DNA from: Proales similis
Taxonomy: Eukaryota; Rotifera; Eurotatoria; Ploima; Proalidae
Direction of reading: 5' to 3'
DNA length: 64,000 nucleotides
NCBI GenBank assembly: GCA_019059635.1
Contig: JAGVRJ010000008.1
Span: forward strand, 558,001-622,000
Shown here piece by piece: positions 13,535-26,700 of the stretch. The position numbers and the translations under genes were made by a program. How positions within the stretch are numbered: the stretch's first letter is position 1; each line of letters begins with the position of its first letter. A model generated the notes under the pieces. The model worked only from the letters and a program-made list of their open reading frames with translations. It had not been told where the DNA came from and did no database searches.

Positions 13535-13950
13535 ATGTTCAGTAGACAGTTTTATATTCTCGTTTGTGTGGCTCTCGTTTTGATCGGCTCTGGGCAAGCG
13601 CGCAAAGTTAGAAACTTGCGTGCGAAAAATGAGAAAATTAAAGGAGTCAGCCGAAATACCGAGAACGACTTGAAAATAGTGGGAGGCGAAGAAGCTGCGC
13701 CAAACAGCGATTCAGGTTGAGTTTTAAAATAAGCTTTGCATTTTCTTCTTCATTCATCCTTTTCAAAGAGTTGACTTGACAGCCAGTTACGAGATTGATA
13801 ACGGTGAGTTTAAGAACGAATTCAACTTGTGTTTTGAGTTAATTCTTTATTTTTTCAAGTTTATTATTCGCCTGCCGTGTGTTCGATGAAAATGGCGTCA
13901 ATTTTTAGTTTAACAGCCAATTATCTTTTTGCTTTCCTATTGAAATGACT
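13535..13950 (+). pseudogene. Chimeric, internally deleted protease pseudogene
   Basis: The 5' end (13535-about 13708) is nearly identical to the start of protease 5: same signal peptide, same propeptide, and the K|IVGG activation site followed by a few residues. The reading frame then breaks and stops at 13720. From about 13720 the sequence resembles the 3' end of protease 1 instead: the intron block GTTTTAAAATAAGCTTTGCA, remnants of the penultimate exon, and a degraded last exon with TCGCCTGCCGTG and GATGAAAATGG before a hydrophobic coding stretch. The whole catalytic domain (His, Asp, Ser) is missing. It is best read as the product of a deletion or unequal crossover between two array members. 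A short secreted peptide remains formally possible because promoter and signal peptide are intact. Confidence 0.8.
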
Positions 13951-14382
13951 TAAATTTTCCTATTGAGCAAAAATTAGTTTCTGACTACTTTGCTGGCGCT
14001 AGCTTTTTTTTTTTAAACTAAAATTTACTTTTTCCAAGTTTCTAGCATCTGGTTATGACTATTAATCGAAATTCGAACATAATAAACTTGACCGTTACCA
14101 ATAATCTTCAAAATTGCTTTGAGAAACCCATTAAGAAAATAACTAAATCGTAGGCAATTATAGGCCGAATAGCTAGATTTTAATAAACGGGGAGTTTTTT
14201 ACATTCCCAGACGCTTGATTGCATAAGCTGTCGTTTATCAATCTTTTGTCTACATTAGCGGCTCTAAAAGAAAATAAACAAAAAATCTACAAAAATTTAA
14301 AAGGCCTCATTTTGTTCATGTGAAAATTTCTGCAGATTGGAATTTCAAGATTTTTGAGCTTACACGATTAAACGGCTGAAGA
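13951..14382. other. Intergenic, pseudogene to protease 4
   Basis: AT-rich, no gene recognised. It presumably holds the promoter of the next protease. Confidence 0.5.
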
Positions 14383-15516
14383 ATGACTTTCTTGTTACTG
14401 TCAATATCGGTCTGGTTCACGGTTGCACAAATCGCAAGAATCAACTGTAAGTCGCTTTTGCTTTACTCGTTTCTGCTTAAGCAACTTAGCGTCGGTTAAA
14501 GGCGACAAGCTCGGCAATGGAAGCGCAAAAATAGTTGGCGGAACGGAAACAGCGCCCAACGCGTGGCCCTCTATTGTTGCTATCTACTATAAAAATCGGT
14601 TCACGTGCGGTGGCAGCTTGGTGGATAAATTCACGGTGGTCACTGCAGGTCATTGTGTCTACAATAGAACGGCGGCAGACTTCAAGCTGTTCTTTGGAGT
14701 TCACGATAGAGGCGTGTTGAGGGCTAAAGATCCCCAGGTTTCACCAGTTGTCATGCGATATGTACGAAGAATCGTTTTGGTAAGCCATGCAGCTCGGTCT
14801 TATTTTTAAACGCATTCTCCGAACCGCCAATAATCTAAAATTCTTTTGCAACTAGCACAGCGAATACGATGACAATTCTCTATTGAATGACATCGCTCTT
14901 TTCGTGTTGTCAAGTTCAGTTCGTTTCAACAACTACATTAGCAGGACAGTGTTTCCAGACCCAACTCAGACCTATCCAAGCAACGGGAGCACTTCGTTTG
15001 CAGTCGGATGGGGAACTACTTCTTACAATGGCTTTACATCGTCAGTATTGCTTCAAGTTGATCTCAAAGTCTATTCGTCTGACGTCTGCGCCAAAATCTA
15101 CGGCTACGATCTAACCGGAGGTCAAATCTGCTCGGGAGATTTGAGCGGAGGCAAGGACAGCTGCCAAGGTGACTCGGGCGGGCCTCTGTTCGTTTTGAAC
15201 TCAGACGGCACATCATACATCAATGTCGGAATAGTTTCTTACGGTCCTGAATGTGGATTAGTTGGCACAGCCGGGTATGAAAGTATTTAATATTTTGCAG
15301 ACTTTCAATTCAAACACTGTCATCCCAATTAAGTGTATACGCCAAAACCAGCTATTATATTAACTGGTTGAAAACAAAAGGTTTGGGATATTCAACTGGG
15401 ATTCGCAAAATCTTTCTTCCATTAAAAAACTCTCTTCATCAGGAGCCAATCCTTTGACTGCGCCTGTGATGCCCTCTTGGTCGTCTGGTGCTTGTTCGTC
15501 GCCTGTGAACAACTGA
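14383..15516 (+). CDS. Trypsin-like serine protease 4, short polar tail
   Basis: Secreted S1 protease, 297 aa from exons 14383-14446, 14490-14779, 14856-15274, 15334-15380 and 15443-15516 (894 nt, in frame). Intron 1 (14447-14489) is only 43 bp. Signal peptide, K|IVGG activation site, Asp in NDIAL, Ser in KDSCQGDSGG with the trypsin-type Asp. The active-site His sits in TAGHC rather than TAAHC, a conservative change. It is closest to protease 2 across exon 3. The phase-1 terminal exon encodes a Pro/Ser-rich 25-residue tail without a hydrophobic segment, so unlike proteases 1 and 2 this enzyme should be released rather than membrane-held. AATAAA at 15637-15642. Confidence 0.92.
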
Positions 15517-16009
15517 TTTGAAAAGAGGCGACTTAGATGCAATTTGGGGGATTAAAACCGAACTATGCTTAACTTGAGACCTTAGTACAACTTAGAGTTG
15601 TTTTAAAGAGTAGTTTGCGCTTTTTGAAATTAGACAAATAAAGCGCTAATTCTCGAAGCAAAATTTCAGTTGAGATTTGTCGCTTGCCTAATGCAACGCT
15701 TGAATTTGAGCAAAAAATTCGACTGAGTGTCTTGATTACTCATAGAGATGCTTTGGCGAACCCTTGAGAAGAAATTGGAAAAGTGAAATGGCGTCGTCTC
15801 TTGGCTTGAACGAACACTGACAGCGCGCGAGACGAATGCAAGGTGATCGATTACATAATGAAATGATTGAGGTTGCGAAAGCGTCTAGTCAAAAAGCTAG
15901 ATAGACTGAGACAGGAAAATAGATCTTGCGATTGGAAGGCATTTGAATGCACGAAATGACGAATGAGCTGCTTTTTCGTTCGAAGCAATCTGATAAACAA
16001 AAGCAGGTC
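15517..16009. other. Intergenic, protease 4 to protease 5
   Basis: Contains the poly(A) signal of protease 4. No gene is recognised; the right end grades into the duplicated promoter segment. Confidence 0.5.
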
Positions 16010-16167
16010 TGAGTCGCTTCTCTTTTTCTAGACTTGTTTTGTTCGTCATTCAACTTCTTGATTGCTCTAATTAGACGCGATGGAGCGGAACTCATTCTAC
16101 GATTTAGCTATTTCCGAGTCTCCCTTTATAAGGCGCGTGTGCTGGTTCAACAGTCTATTCAGCCAAA
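16010..16167 (+). promoter_or_regulatory. TATA promoter of protease 5
   Basis: TATAAGG at 16127-16133 sits about 35 bp upstream of the start codon. The block is conserved with the copy before the pseudogene at 13370-13534, which argues that these bases form the functional core promoter, or at least that the duplication was recent. Confidence 0.65.
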
Positions 16168-17469
16168 ATGTTCAGTAGACAGTTTTATATTCTCGTCTGT
16201 GTGGCTCTCGTTTTGATTGGCTCTGGGCAAGCGCGCAAAGTTAGAAACTTGCGTGCGAAAAATGAGAAAATTAAAGGAGTCAGCCGAAATACCGAAAACG
16301 ACTTGAAAATAGTGGGAGGCGAAGAAGCTGTGCCGAATAGCTGGCCGTCTTCTGCTCTCATTACTTATGCAAACCAGTTTACCTGTGGCGGATTCTTGGT
16401 CGATGAAAACACGCTGGTCACAGCAGCTCACTGTGTTGAAGGCAGGATAGCAGGGCTCTTCAAGGTCTATCTCGGCGTTCACAATAAAAGTCAGATTTCG
16501 CCAAGCGGTCCGCAATTCGGGCCCATTCTAATGCGAACTGTTTCTCAGATCATTATGGTAAGCTTGCAATTTCATTCTCTCTTTCATTCGGCCATTTGCT
16601 TAAACTGAACGCAAGCATGAGGATTACAATACGGCCACATATGCTAATGATTTTGCCATTCTGCGATTTTCAACACCGGTCACATTTACTGCTGCCATCC
16701 AGCCCGCCCGATTGCCCGATCAGTCGGAAGAGTATCCACTGGCAGGCCTAAAATCCACTGCCGTCGGATGGGGCTCAACATCCTTTGGTGGTCCCACCTC
16801 TTCAGTCTTGCTTCAAGTGGACTTGAATATTTATCCGATGATTGTCTGCGAGTCAGTCTATGGCCCATTGGATGCGTCAAGTCAAGTATGCGCCGGCGAG
16901 CTGGCAGGAGGAAAAGACACTTGCTCTGGCGATTCAGGCGGACCACTATATGTTCGCGAGGTTGTAAATGGTTCGGCTGTCTATGTTGTCGCTGGCCTAA
17001 CATCAAGCGGTTTTGAGTGCGCCCGACCTGGTTATGCTGCGTAAGATAGCCAAACTAGACAACTTTCAACTCATTGAATTTAAAGAATTTTAATTGCGTA
17101 GGATCTACACAAGAATGTCAAGGTTTATCGAATGGCTCAATCAAAATCGTAAGACAAGCTGATTGAACGCTAGCCACGCACATTGCTTTTATCGGAATGT
17201 TCAACATTTTCTAAGGAAATTCCGAAGAGACAACTACCATCACGACCAAAATCACATCCGTAAGCACCAATTCGACCACCCCAAGCGCCAATCAAACTAG
17301 CAATTCGACCACAACCACCACCAATCCAACCACCAAAAGCACCAATCCAACCACCACGACCAACGGCGTGCAGTTTACACTTCCTCAAATCGATCAGGAT
17401 TTTGCTGAGACAATCAACAACTTCATAAGCGCCATAGGCTCATTCTTTTCGGGACTTTTTTCCGGCTGA
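16168..17469 (+). CDS. Trypsin-like serine protease 5 with Thr-rich mucin-like stalk
   Basis: Secreted S1 protease, 371 aa from exons 16168-16557, 16616-17040, 17102-17148 and 17216-17469 (1116 nt, in frame). It lacks the intron that separates signal peptide from protease domain in the other array members. It has a signal peptide, a basic propeptide, K|IVGG, His in TAAHC, Asp in NDFAI and Ser in GDSGG, with Asp in KDTCSGDSGG giving trypsin specificity. The phase-1 last exon encodes about 50 residues dominated by Thr, Ser, Asn and Pro (STNSTT and TTTTTNPTT type runs), likely O-glycosylated. It ends in an amphipathic or hydrophobic segment with FISAIGSFFSGLFSG at the terminus. AATAAA at 17577-17582. 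Confidence 0.92.
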
Positions 17470-17722
17470 ATAGCGACAAGTTGACTTGGACGGATTTTTT
17501 GCATACATTTGCATAGACTTGGCTACATTAGCTAGCTTTTGAACGATCTTTCACTTTATCTGCGACTCAAAAAGATAATAAACAAAAATATCTGAAAGAC
17601 AGCAAAATATCCTCTGGTTTCCCGCTTGAGTTTTTTGTTGTAAATTTTGGTTTATTTAAGGCACGATCGGAACTGGGAGCAACTAAATCTGTTCAAAAAT
17701 AAAAAATAAAAAGCAAAACTCT

Positions 17723-20700
17723 TCAGAGAGAGGATTCAATTTTTGGCTTCGGCACATTGTGCTTGCCAAACCTTTCCGGCTCTTGCCGTCGCCATTTCTC
17801 CGGCGTGTTCGGAGTGTTGGGCGAAACTGAGGCCGACGATGAGCTAGAGTCGAAAAAGCCGCTTGATGCGTCCTCTCCGCTCGATCGCGTGGCGTTCTGA
17901 AGTCGCTTCAGCATCGAAACCTGATTTTTTTTTCGCTCAGACTTGATCACTTCTCGGCGCTAAGCGGTTGTGTGATACACTTACTAGCTTTTGATTTTGA
18001 TGGCCAAGCTCGACGTTTCTTTTCTCGCCATTCGACTCGTCCGAGGAAGAAGAGGCTGAAATACTTGAGACGCGTTGGCTCCAGTTGTTTTGCTCCTCAT
18101 GCTCAATGTCCATCCGGGCCAGCTTGTCGCATTGGCCGCCGCTCTTTGGCCACGGGTAGTTGCATCTGACCCATTCGAACAAATCGCTTCCCTTTGCCCC
18201 GCACTTAAGCTTCGCATTTCGTGATTATTTGACAAAAAAGTTGACTGGCGTCTGACAATATCTTACTCCGCTGGTGTGACGAAGCACGCTGCCCAGATAC
18301 GGCTGAATGGTATAATTCCAGAGCTCTGCGAACCAGCGCTCAGATTCGTTGCCTCCCAGTTTCAAGTCCATGCAGTACAAGGGACCTTGAATGCACCAGT
18401 TGGATGATGTGTTACAGTGATGCGATCAAATAAAGCGGCGTCTTACTCAGCGTGTGCTCAACCATGCCGCATTTAACGATTAGCTCGTTTACTTGCTTGT
18501 AAAAATCGACCAGAAATTTGACAACCCGCTCCATTAGCAAGAAGCACGCATCTCGTTTTCCCAAGTTTGCCGATTGAAACGCAATCAGACGTCGATTGAG
18601 AAATGCGCTCAGAAAGTAGGACTGGTCGTAGTTTAGATTTATCCATCTTGAGAGGCACATCGGTTAGAAACAATTGTCACCAAAACCCAGACGGAGTAAA
18701 AGTGAGCTTTTCGCTTACTTTATGCAGCGCTTCAGCTCGAGCGGAACATTCGACTGAACGTCTTGGTTGTCCAAGGCCATGATCATGAACACGCTTTAGT
18801 CAGTAAAAGTGCCGTTAGTTGGTCGATGAGAAGGACCAAAGTGATTAATTACTTTGAGTTGGGACAAGTGATTGCATTGAACAGCTGTTGGCAATTAACG
18901 CCCGATGTGAATCGAAAGTTGTCGAGTAGAACGAGTTTGCACGCGCCCGGAGTGAGCTTGGGCAGTTCCAGTGTGTCACAGCTCTTGAGGTCTAGATGAA
19001 TCAATTGAAACTGACTAGACCAGCTGGTTTCAATTCGAACGTGTTTATCAACAAATCAGTTTAGACAGGCACAGTGGACAAGTTTACTTTTTGACAAAAA
19101 ACTGCGCCAATTTTTGCATTAGAAACGACTTGCCGAACTTGAACGGACTTCCGATGGCGATGAGGCGGTGCTTGGCCAGCACGCTCACATAGTCCTCGAG
19201 CAGGTACTTTGGGGTGAGTGTCTCGAAACTTAATGCGTCAAGTCGATCGATAGAGTCTAAAGAGAAGGGAGTGAGGATAAACGAGAAGTTCAAAGCCAGA
19301 CGGTTTTATAGATACCTTTTAGTCTGATGCGAATGGATGGCTCAGCGCCGACTAAATAGCCGAACGGAAGCAAGTCGGGCACAATGGCCTCGTTCATGTG
19401 TCGAACAACTGAGCCGATCTGATAGCACTCGACCGAATCCTTGCACAAGCCGAGCGATTTGTACTTGTCTATTTGATGCACATAACGTCTAAAGGTGTAA
19501 GCGACTATTCCGTCGAGTAGCTCCCAGCTCAGTTTACTGTCCAAGTTTATGCTGCAAATGTCAAAGGCCGCCTGAGAACTTGCTTCATTCGAGTCGAGCT
19601 GCTGATAAGAGCTTTCTATTTGAACGAACGCTCTACGCAGCAGCGGCTCGTTCTCGTCGTCCAGGATGAAATCTTTCAGATTCAAATGTATTAACTAAAC
19701 AGGTTTAGTCTGGTCGACAGGCAGTTACCGTATGCGTGAAGATAAGAGTCGGTTCCGACGCTCTTTAACAGCTTTTGCAGCCGGTCGCTTGTTACCTCAC
19801 CGTTCTGCTCTTTGTTGAGATTGAATCGGTGCGATTTAACGTTGAGCAAGCATTCGCGGAGAACATCGTTTTCTGTTTTCAAATTGCTCATCTCACTCTT
19901 GACGCGCTCGAGCAGGTCGCTGAGCTGCTCGATTTGATGTACGGACGAGAGAGCTTCGAGTCGAATGTCGGTCAATTGATTCTCTGTCTGAGTCAATTTT
20001 TTCTTCAAGTTCGACACCAGATTCTCATTCAGGCTGCAGTTCAAACTAGTTGACCACGAGTGTTACCATTTGAGATGAGCAGCGTTTCGTTTTCGGGCTC
20101 TACTCACCATTTTTTGCTTTGAAGCTGAATGCTGACAGGGCCACCGCCCTGATCGCCGTAGTGGTTCAGAAGCGAGGCGACAGATTTGTGCGAATTTTGA
20201 TTAAGTCGAGCGCAAGTGTTGGTGCCTGATGCAGCTGCCACTGTTGCTGTGAATCTCAAGTCTTGGCCGTTATCTTGCCGTCTGATCAACTCAGACTCGG
20301 ACCGAAACGAGCGTTTGGAAATGAGCGAAGCGTTCTTTATCTGCGGCATGTTCTGGCGTTTATGCTCTTCCATCTCCTCATTCTCTTCGTTGTCTGACGG
20401 CCTGTTTTCTTCGTCATCGACATTGCTGGACGCGTTCGATTCGAACAGGTGAGTCTGGCTCTTGTTCAACTTGCGCTTGGCATCTATCTTGTGGAAGGCG
20501 CGGCGAAAGGACTGAGCGAACCACGACTGGTTTGATTTTTTGAATAGGCCAGTTCGACTGGCGGTTGCTGACGACGCCTGCTGTGGACAGGCTCGCAGTG
20601 GTTGTTGCAGTCGTGATTGTTGTTGCTGCTGCCCATTGTGGTCGGCCGCCGCTTTCATCATTTTTCTGTCCATATTCGATGCGAGCAGATTTTCGGCCGA

Positions 20701-23700
20701 TTTAAGTCCGATTTGAAACGGTCCGTTCAGAGTAGCCCACGAAGCGGCCAAACACGCGCGCGGCTCACCTTGATACAGATTTTTTAGTTTAAAAGTCGAA
20801 CAAATGACGAATGAATGGGAGAGTGAGCAAGGCGTTCGGCCGTAATGGCTCACAAGGGTAATTCAATTTCAAAGCTCTTACCCTTGTTGAGTATTTCGCT
20901 TGTTGTGCTAAAGCGCTTGCAGTCAATTGCAGCCGACGCGGAATAATTTTGCTCGTTGAAGTTGGACTCGAACGACTTGAACTTCCTTTCCTATTTAGAG
21001 CGTGTAGACATTTACGAGTTATTAATTAAATATGGAGCGACAACTAGACGACGCCAATGGGTCAGTTGGGATGCGCGCAAAGCATTGGGACACAATTCAG
21101 TGAATGAGCAACTTGAAAATTTTCCCTTTCACTCTCTCCCTCCCTCTCTCACCCTTTCTCTCTCTCTCTCTCTGTTGTGGATGTCGCTTTTTCTCTTTTT
21201 GATGACTCAGACTCGATGAGCAAAAGTTCAAACAAGGAAAATGATGCGATTTAGCGAGTGAGCGACCGACCGACCGTCTATTGGTCAATTTTACATAAAC
21301 AATTCAACTCATTGAGTCACTCAGCCAGTCGGGCAGTCGCTCGTTCGGTCAAACGAACGACGGCAATAATCTTATTTAAATAAAAAGAAATGAAAAAAAA
21401 AAGAGGGAGAAAGAAACGGAGAGTGGAAAAGGGGAGAGATGACTTGCAATTCTCTCTCTCTCGTCTCTCTTTTGCCGCGCTCGCTTGCTCATTCGTATTT
21501 TGTTGCCAAATTTGACCAACAACTTAGGCCGCACACAATAGAGAGTCTTCATGTTTTGTTTATACTCAAGCGAATGAAAACATACAAGGCGGCTCGAGTT
21601 AATTGCGGTGCGTAGAGGTCAAGCGTGCGCCTATCCATACAGACCGACTGAGAACATCTCTCTCTCTCTCTGTCTGGTCGGCTATCACTTTGCCATTTGA
21701 CCAAAGTTCGCGGCTAGTTGTCGCATTTCTGTCAGAACCAATTCCTCACCTTTTCGGTCGACTCCAAGTGAACAATTGAGGCTGGCCGCGACTCGCGGCT
21801 CGTTGAGCTGAACGTTGACGAGCAAGCAGATGTGAGAGGCGATATTTGCGATGGCAATAATCGATCCGCGACTGGCTCGGCTCCTTGAGCAAACTCTTCA
21901 ATTTAAAATTTGGTTTAGACAACGATTAGGGGCGCGAAATGAAACACGATGACGGGCTCAATCGGGCCTTGGTTGAATTTACAAAGCAAATGAAATGCGC
22001 TTCAACAAATATTTGAGGCTTTCCACCGAATTTTGTGTGATTAGGTCTAAGCGATCGATTCTCGCTTTCTGCTTGCAATATACTCGAGCTCGACTAGCCC
22101 CGCGCACACACACACACACAGAAGCTCGGTCTAATGGCCTGGTTGTTGGCGTAATTCAACCGACCAATTGATCAATCGCACTCAGTGCTGCTCTCAATTT
22201 ACTTGTTTGCGGCCATCGCATCATCTAGTTTGTTATCGATTCACGATTAGATGGTCGGCTGCTGATACACAACCACCAAGATGCAGAGCTTATTTAAACT
22301 CAGAGTGTCAAGTGGCCGGAGATGCGGCGCCCCATTTAATAGCAGCATGCGGCCGAACCTGAGCCAAATTTCTCTGCTCTTTCTGGTTTTAATTAAATAA
22401 ACCAAATTCATGGGCCAAGTGACGCTCCATTGAGCGGTTCAAACGTACCGTTATTAGTTTATAAAGAGAAAAAATCTTACTTGCAGATATGTCGTCGTCT
22501 CTTGGCTCGCCATAGTCAGTGGTCGGCGATTCGTGCACTGCCTCCAGATGGGACTGAGACTTGTTGGCGCGCGACACGATACAAGAGGTTGACGCGGCTG
22601 CTTGAAGATGGGCTCTGGGCCGCGGCTCAAGTCTTGCGCTCCACTTTGACTCTTTTATCAACATTTCAAGTGACTGTTTGCATTCTTCTATGATTCCTTC
22701 CTGGCTGAGAGGCCGACTCTGCAGAACGGCAGCTTTGACCGGCTCGTGTTGAGATTTGTTCAAATGGGCAGACGAGTTGCTTTTGCCGCCATTTTTCATT
22801 GTTTTCCTCATTTTGAGACTCAACATCTCTTGGCCGGTATCAATAGAGCTGACCACATGATTACTAGACCTGAAATAAAGCGTTCGCTAGTTAGAGCGTT
22901 CATGAGGATTAAGCGCAAGCATGGTGGAGATGAGATCGGCTCTTTCATTGGCATGAGCGGATCTGCCTCTGCTGCTGCTGCCGTTCTCGCCTAAGCTGCC
23001 AATCGGACTCCGGCTGCTTTAGCTACTGCTGCCAAAAGTCGATTTTAATTAGCACAAAATGATCAAGCGACCGACTAACTAGGCAACTTTGAATGCAAAT
23101 GACGCACGAAATATTGAATAGAAACAAATGGGCCTCTCTGGTCTAGGAGATTGCCCTTTTGGCTATTTGAGTAGCAAACATGTTATTCGGCCTCCCCCGG
23201 CCTGATTTATTCAAACTCACGTAATTAGAAGGCAATACGAATCGCATGCAAATCTCTCTCTCTCTGCCTCTCTATTTATAAACGAGTGACCACTTGAGCT
23301 AGGGACTGGCTTCTGGGAGTCTTGAGTCTGAGAGGCAGCAAACAAGCCGAGTAGGAGAGAGAGAGGCTTACTCGAGCGAGCTGAAATCGAGCCGACACTC
23401 GAGTATTTACAGCGGGCAGTGGGCATCGAGTAGTTCGTCTACTCGCCAACTCGACTCTCGTCTTACTCGGCGGCCGCTTGCTGCTTCTCAAAATATCGCA
23501 CTCCTCCCCTTAGGTGATTTATGTGGCTCGTGTAGAAAATTGTTTTAATTCGCGGTCATTCAGCCAAGTTGAGCAGGTTAAATGAGTGTGAACACGCGTC
23601 GTGGCGGCGGCGGCGGCGCAATTTAAAACGCCAATATCGACGCATTCGACTCTCTCTAAACAGAAGCCCGTTTTGTTCAGGGCTTTTCAACAGATCCTTC

Positions 23701-26700
23701 TGCGCTTCTACAGCAAAGGTCGCGGCGAGAAATTAATTGAGCGCAATGGTGTTCTGAAGCTGAAATAGAAAAAAAAAACCGCACCGAATAACGGGTTGAA
23801 TTGGTCACTCAATACTGCTCGTTAAACTAATTTATTCGTTCATCCGCTCTCAGATTGTAGAAGAAGAAATTTGCGCGCGTCTCTTTTGAGCAAGCAAGCC
23901 AAAGAGCACGCAATCTCATGTCACTGCGAACTCATGGCGAGTATGGGCGAATATTCACGAGTGACACTGACAATAACGAGCATCAAACAAGATTTGCATT
24001 CGCATTAAACGACTCATTCATTCATACAATTCGAGTTGTATTGTTTCGCCTTCGGCTGCTCTCGGTTCGGAAATCGCATGAAATTGTGAATGGATCACTC
24101 ACTCACTCGCTCGCCCGCCCAAGCAGCAGCAGCAGAGTCTAGAAACTGCAAGCAGCAGCGCTTAAAGAGACTGCACCCGCTCTATTGTCCATTCACTAGT
24201 CGGTTTGCTTGGCCTAAAATTCGCTCTAATCGCGCGCGAGCCTTTCTCTCATCGCCACGGCTCATTTTAATATGAATAATTGAGCAGCAAATCATTCAGA
24301 CGCCTGTCAATGGCCTAATCGCTTAACCGCCTATGAGACTGCTTGATCGACTAGCACTTGGCCAACTCAGACTGCCGCTTTCAACACGTCCAACCTGCGT
24401 CTTGCTTCTCACTCTTCTCTATCTGGCAGCTGCCCTGGCCAACGCGCTCTCTACCAACACACAAAATAGTCTGCCGCATGCTCCTGTTTTCATCTTGGGC
24501 GGCAGGCGCTTATCTAACATTTGAAGCAATCACTGGAGCGCTTCGTCGTTGTCTTCTTATCAAACAAGCGCTCACTTTGTCCGGCAAGACATGACCTCAA
24601 TACGAGCCGGTAATTATTTAACGAAGAGCCGACCTTGCCATTAGACGACGACGACGACGACGACTAGCCAACAAGTGCTCTCCAGTGCAGACACGCTAGA
24701 GGCGCGTCTATTTCAATCAATCAAAAAAAGTCAGTCATCCGAGTTAGGGGCGAGCAAGGATCGTAAAAAAAAGAGCAACAACAAACGCTCGCTTGTCTTA
24801 CGTTTCATTTTTGGTGTCCGGTTGCCCGGTCGACTCAACAGACTCTCCAGAGTGATCGCTCGTTTCACTTGAGACATTTAAACTGTTTTTTTCCTGAGTA
24901 CTACCAATCGCCTCTTCGAATCGGCTCTTGAATGTCTCGGTTCGAGTTTTTAGCAGGCGCAACGTCCGCCGTGCCTCGCATCGGCTCATCAAATCAGAAC
25001 ACGCTGTCTGCGCTTTTTGACTGCTTGAATCGACTTGGATGCGATTTGCTGCTTGATTGGCGACTTTTTCCCGTTGACTATCATCAGACCGGTTAGCCTC
25101 CTCTTCTGCTTGCCTACCAGGACTCTTTGCTTGGCCAGTCGACTTTTTCTCTATTTCTGTCGTTCGATTTGACCGCAGCTGCTGAACACTTACAACAATT
25201 GAAGGGCGTTACGCAAACAGTTCAGAGGCGAATTATTGGCTGAGATTTACGTGGCGATTTTAGACGGCGGCCTGGGCACAAATCGCGGCTTTTGAATTTT
25301 TGTTGGGCTTATGCCTGGCGCTGGAGCTGATTTGTTGGTTTCAGACGGACGGAAGCTCGGCTTTGGTATCCGACTTGTTTTGCTCTGCTCGGGCGCATTC
25401 ATATTCGCTTGACTTCTTCTTCTGCTGCTGCTACTTGCTGGGTTACTGTTGGCGGTGCTCGCAACTCGCTCATTTGCTTTGTGTGCAATTGAAAAAGAAC
25501 CAAATCTAAAACGAATTGAACGTTTGAGTTGCGTAAAACAAAGGGACGTGTGTCTGGACGTGGTCAGTATCTTTCCCATGTCAAACTCGTGTGAAAAAAA
25601 CAGCTCAACGATGAGGACAACACCTATAATTAAATTGCGTCAAGCTCGAACTGCTCGCCTCATTGAGCAGTGCAAATAAAAAGAGATTGCGCCAAGTCAT
25701 TCAGGCCAATTGACTCGAACATTGAGAAAGCAAGTTACTCTAACCGACCTCTGATTTGTCGACGACCGCCTTTGCTCGACGATAAGATCGAAATGAGGCC
25801 GAGTATCTTCGTTTGATTGTCACTGCAGTTTGTTATCGCGAAATTGCTGGCCACCAGTCAGAGGTAAGGAAAGACGGACAAAGAGAGAGAGAGAACGAGA
25901 GGGCTGATAGAGGAGATAAGCGATTACAAATTAAGGACGACTGCGTTTTAACGAGAACGACGACAACAACCAAAACAAGAAAAACGACCAAAACCGACGA
26001 CGGCCAAGACAGCCACGACCGCCATTTAATTGGCGATGCTTAAAAGCCCACATGATGTTTGTCATCTATTGATGATGATCACGATTCCCACTTGTTGGGC
26101 TATTTTGTTTTCTACTCTTGTTTTATTTGATTCATGGTAGATAAAGGCCAATTAAAGCTGGCACGGTCTGAAGCGATTACTTCTTCCACCTGAATTTGAT
26201 ATGTGCCGTGCGAGTTTCGTGACCTCGTCAAACTTGTTCTAAGGCGCCAGGGACTCGGCCAACACATACGATTAAGAGAGACCAGCACGTAAACGAGAAA
26301 CAAAGACAGCGAGAGAGACGGAGGGATGCGCCACGGCTCAAAGGGGTCATCAAATTCGATCAAGACGCAAATCGCTTTTTGATGGATTTCCACCATTTAA
26401 TCGCCAACTAATCCATCGCCTCTAACCCTTCTCTGCCTCTCGTTTCGCCCCCATTGTGGACTTTCTATTTCCAAATCACGCTGCACTTCTGTTTGACTCT
26501 GTTGTTGTTGTTGTTGTTGTTGTTTATTTTACACAAATCGACACTTGTTTAATTATACTGGTTTCTGGACGACGATCGAATAGAGAGAAAACGTTTCAGT
26601 TTTTGGCCAAGCGAACTGGTTTGAAGAAAATTGTTGGCCTCTTGGCTCCATCTACTTCGATTGCTGTCTGCGGAGCAGTTGGTGCCCGCCGAATTTAGAG

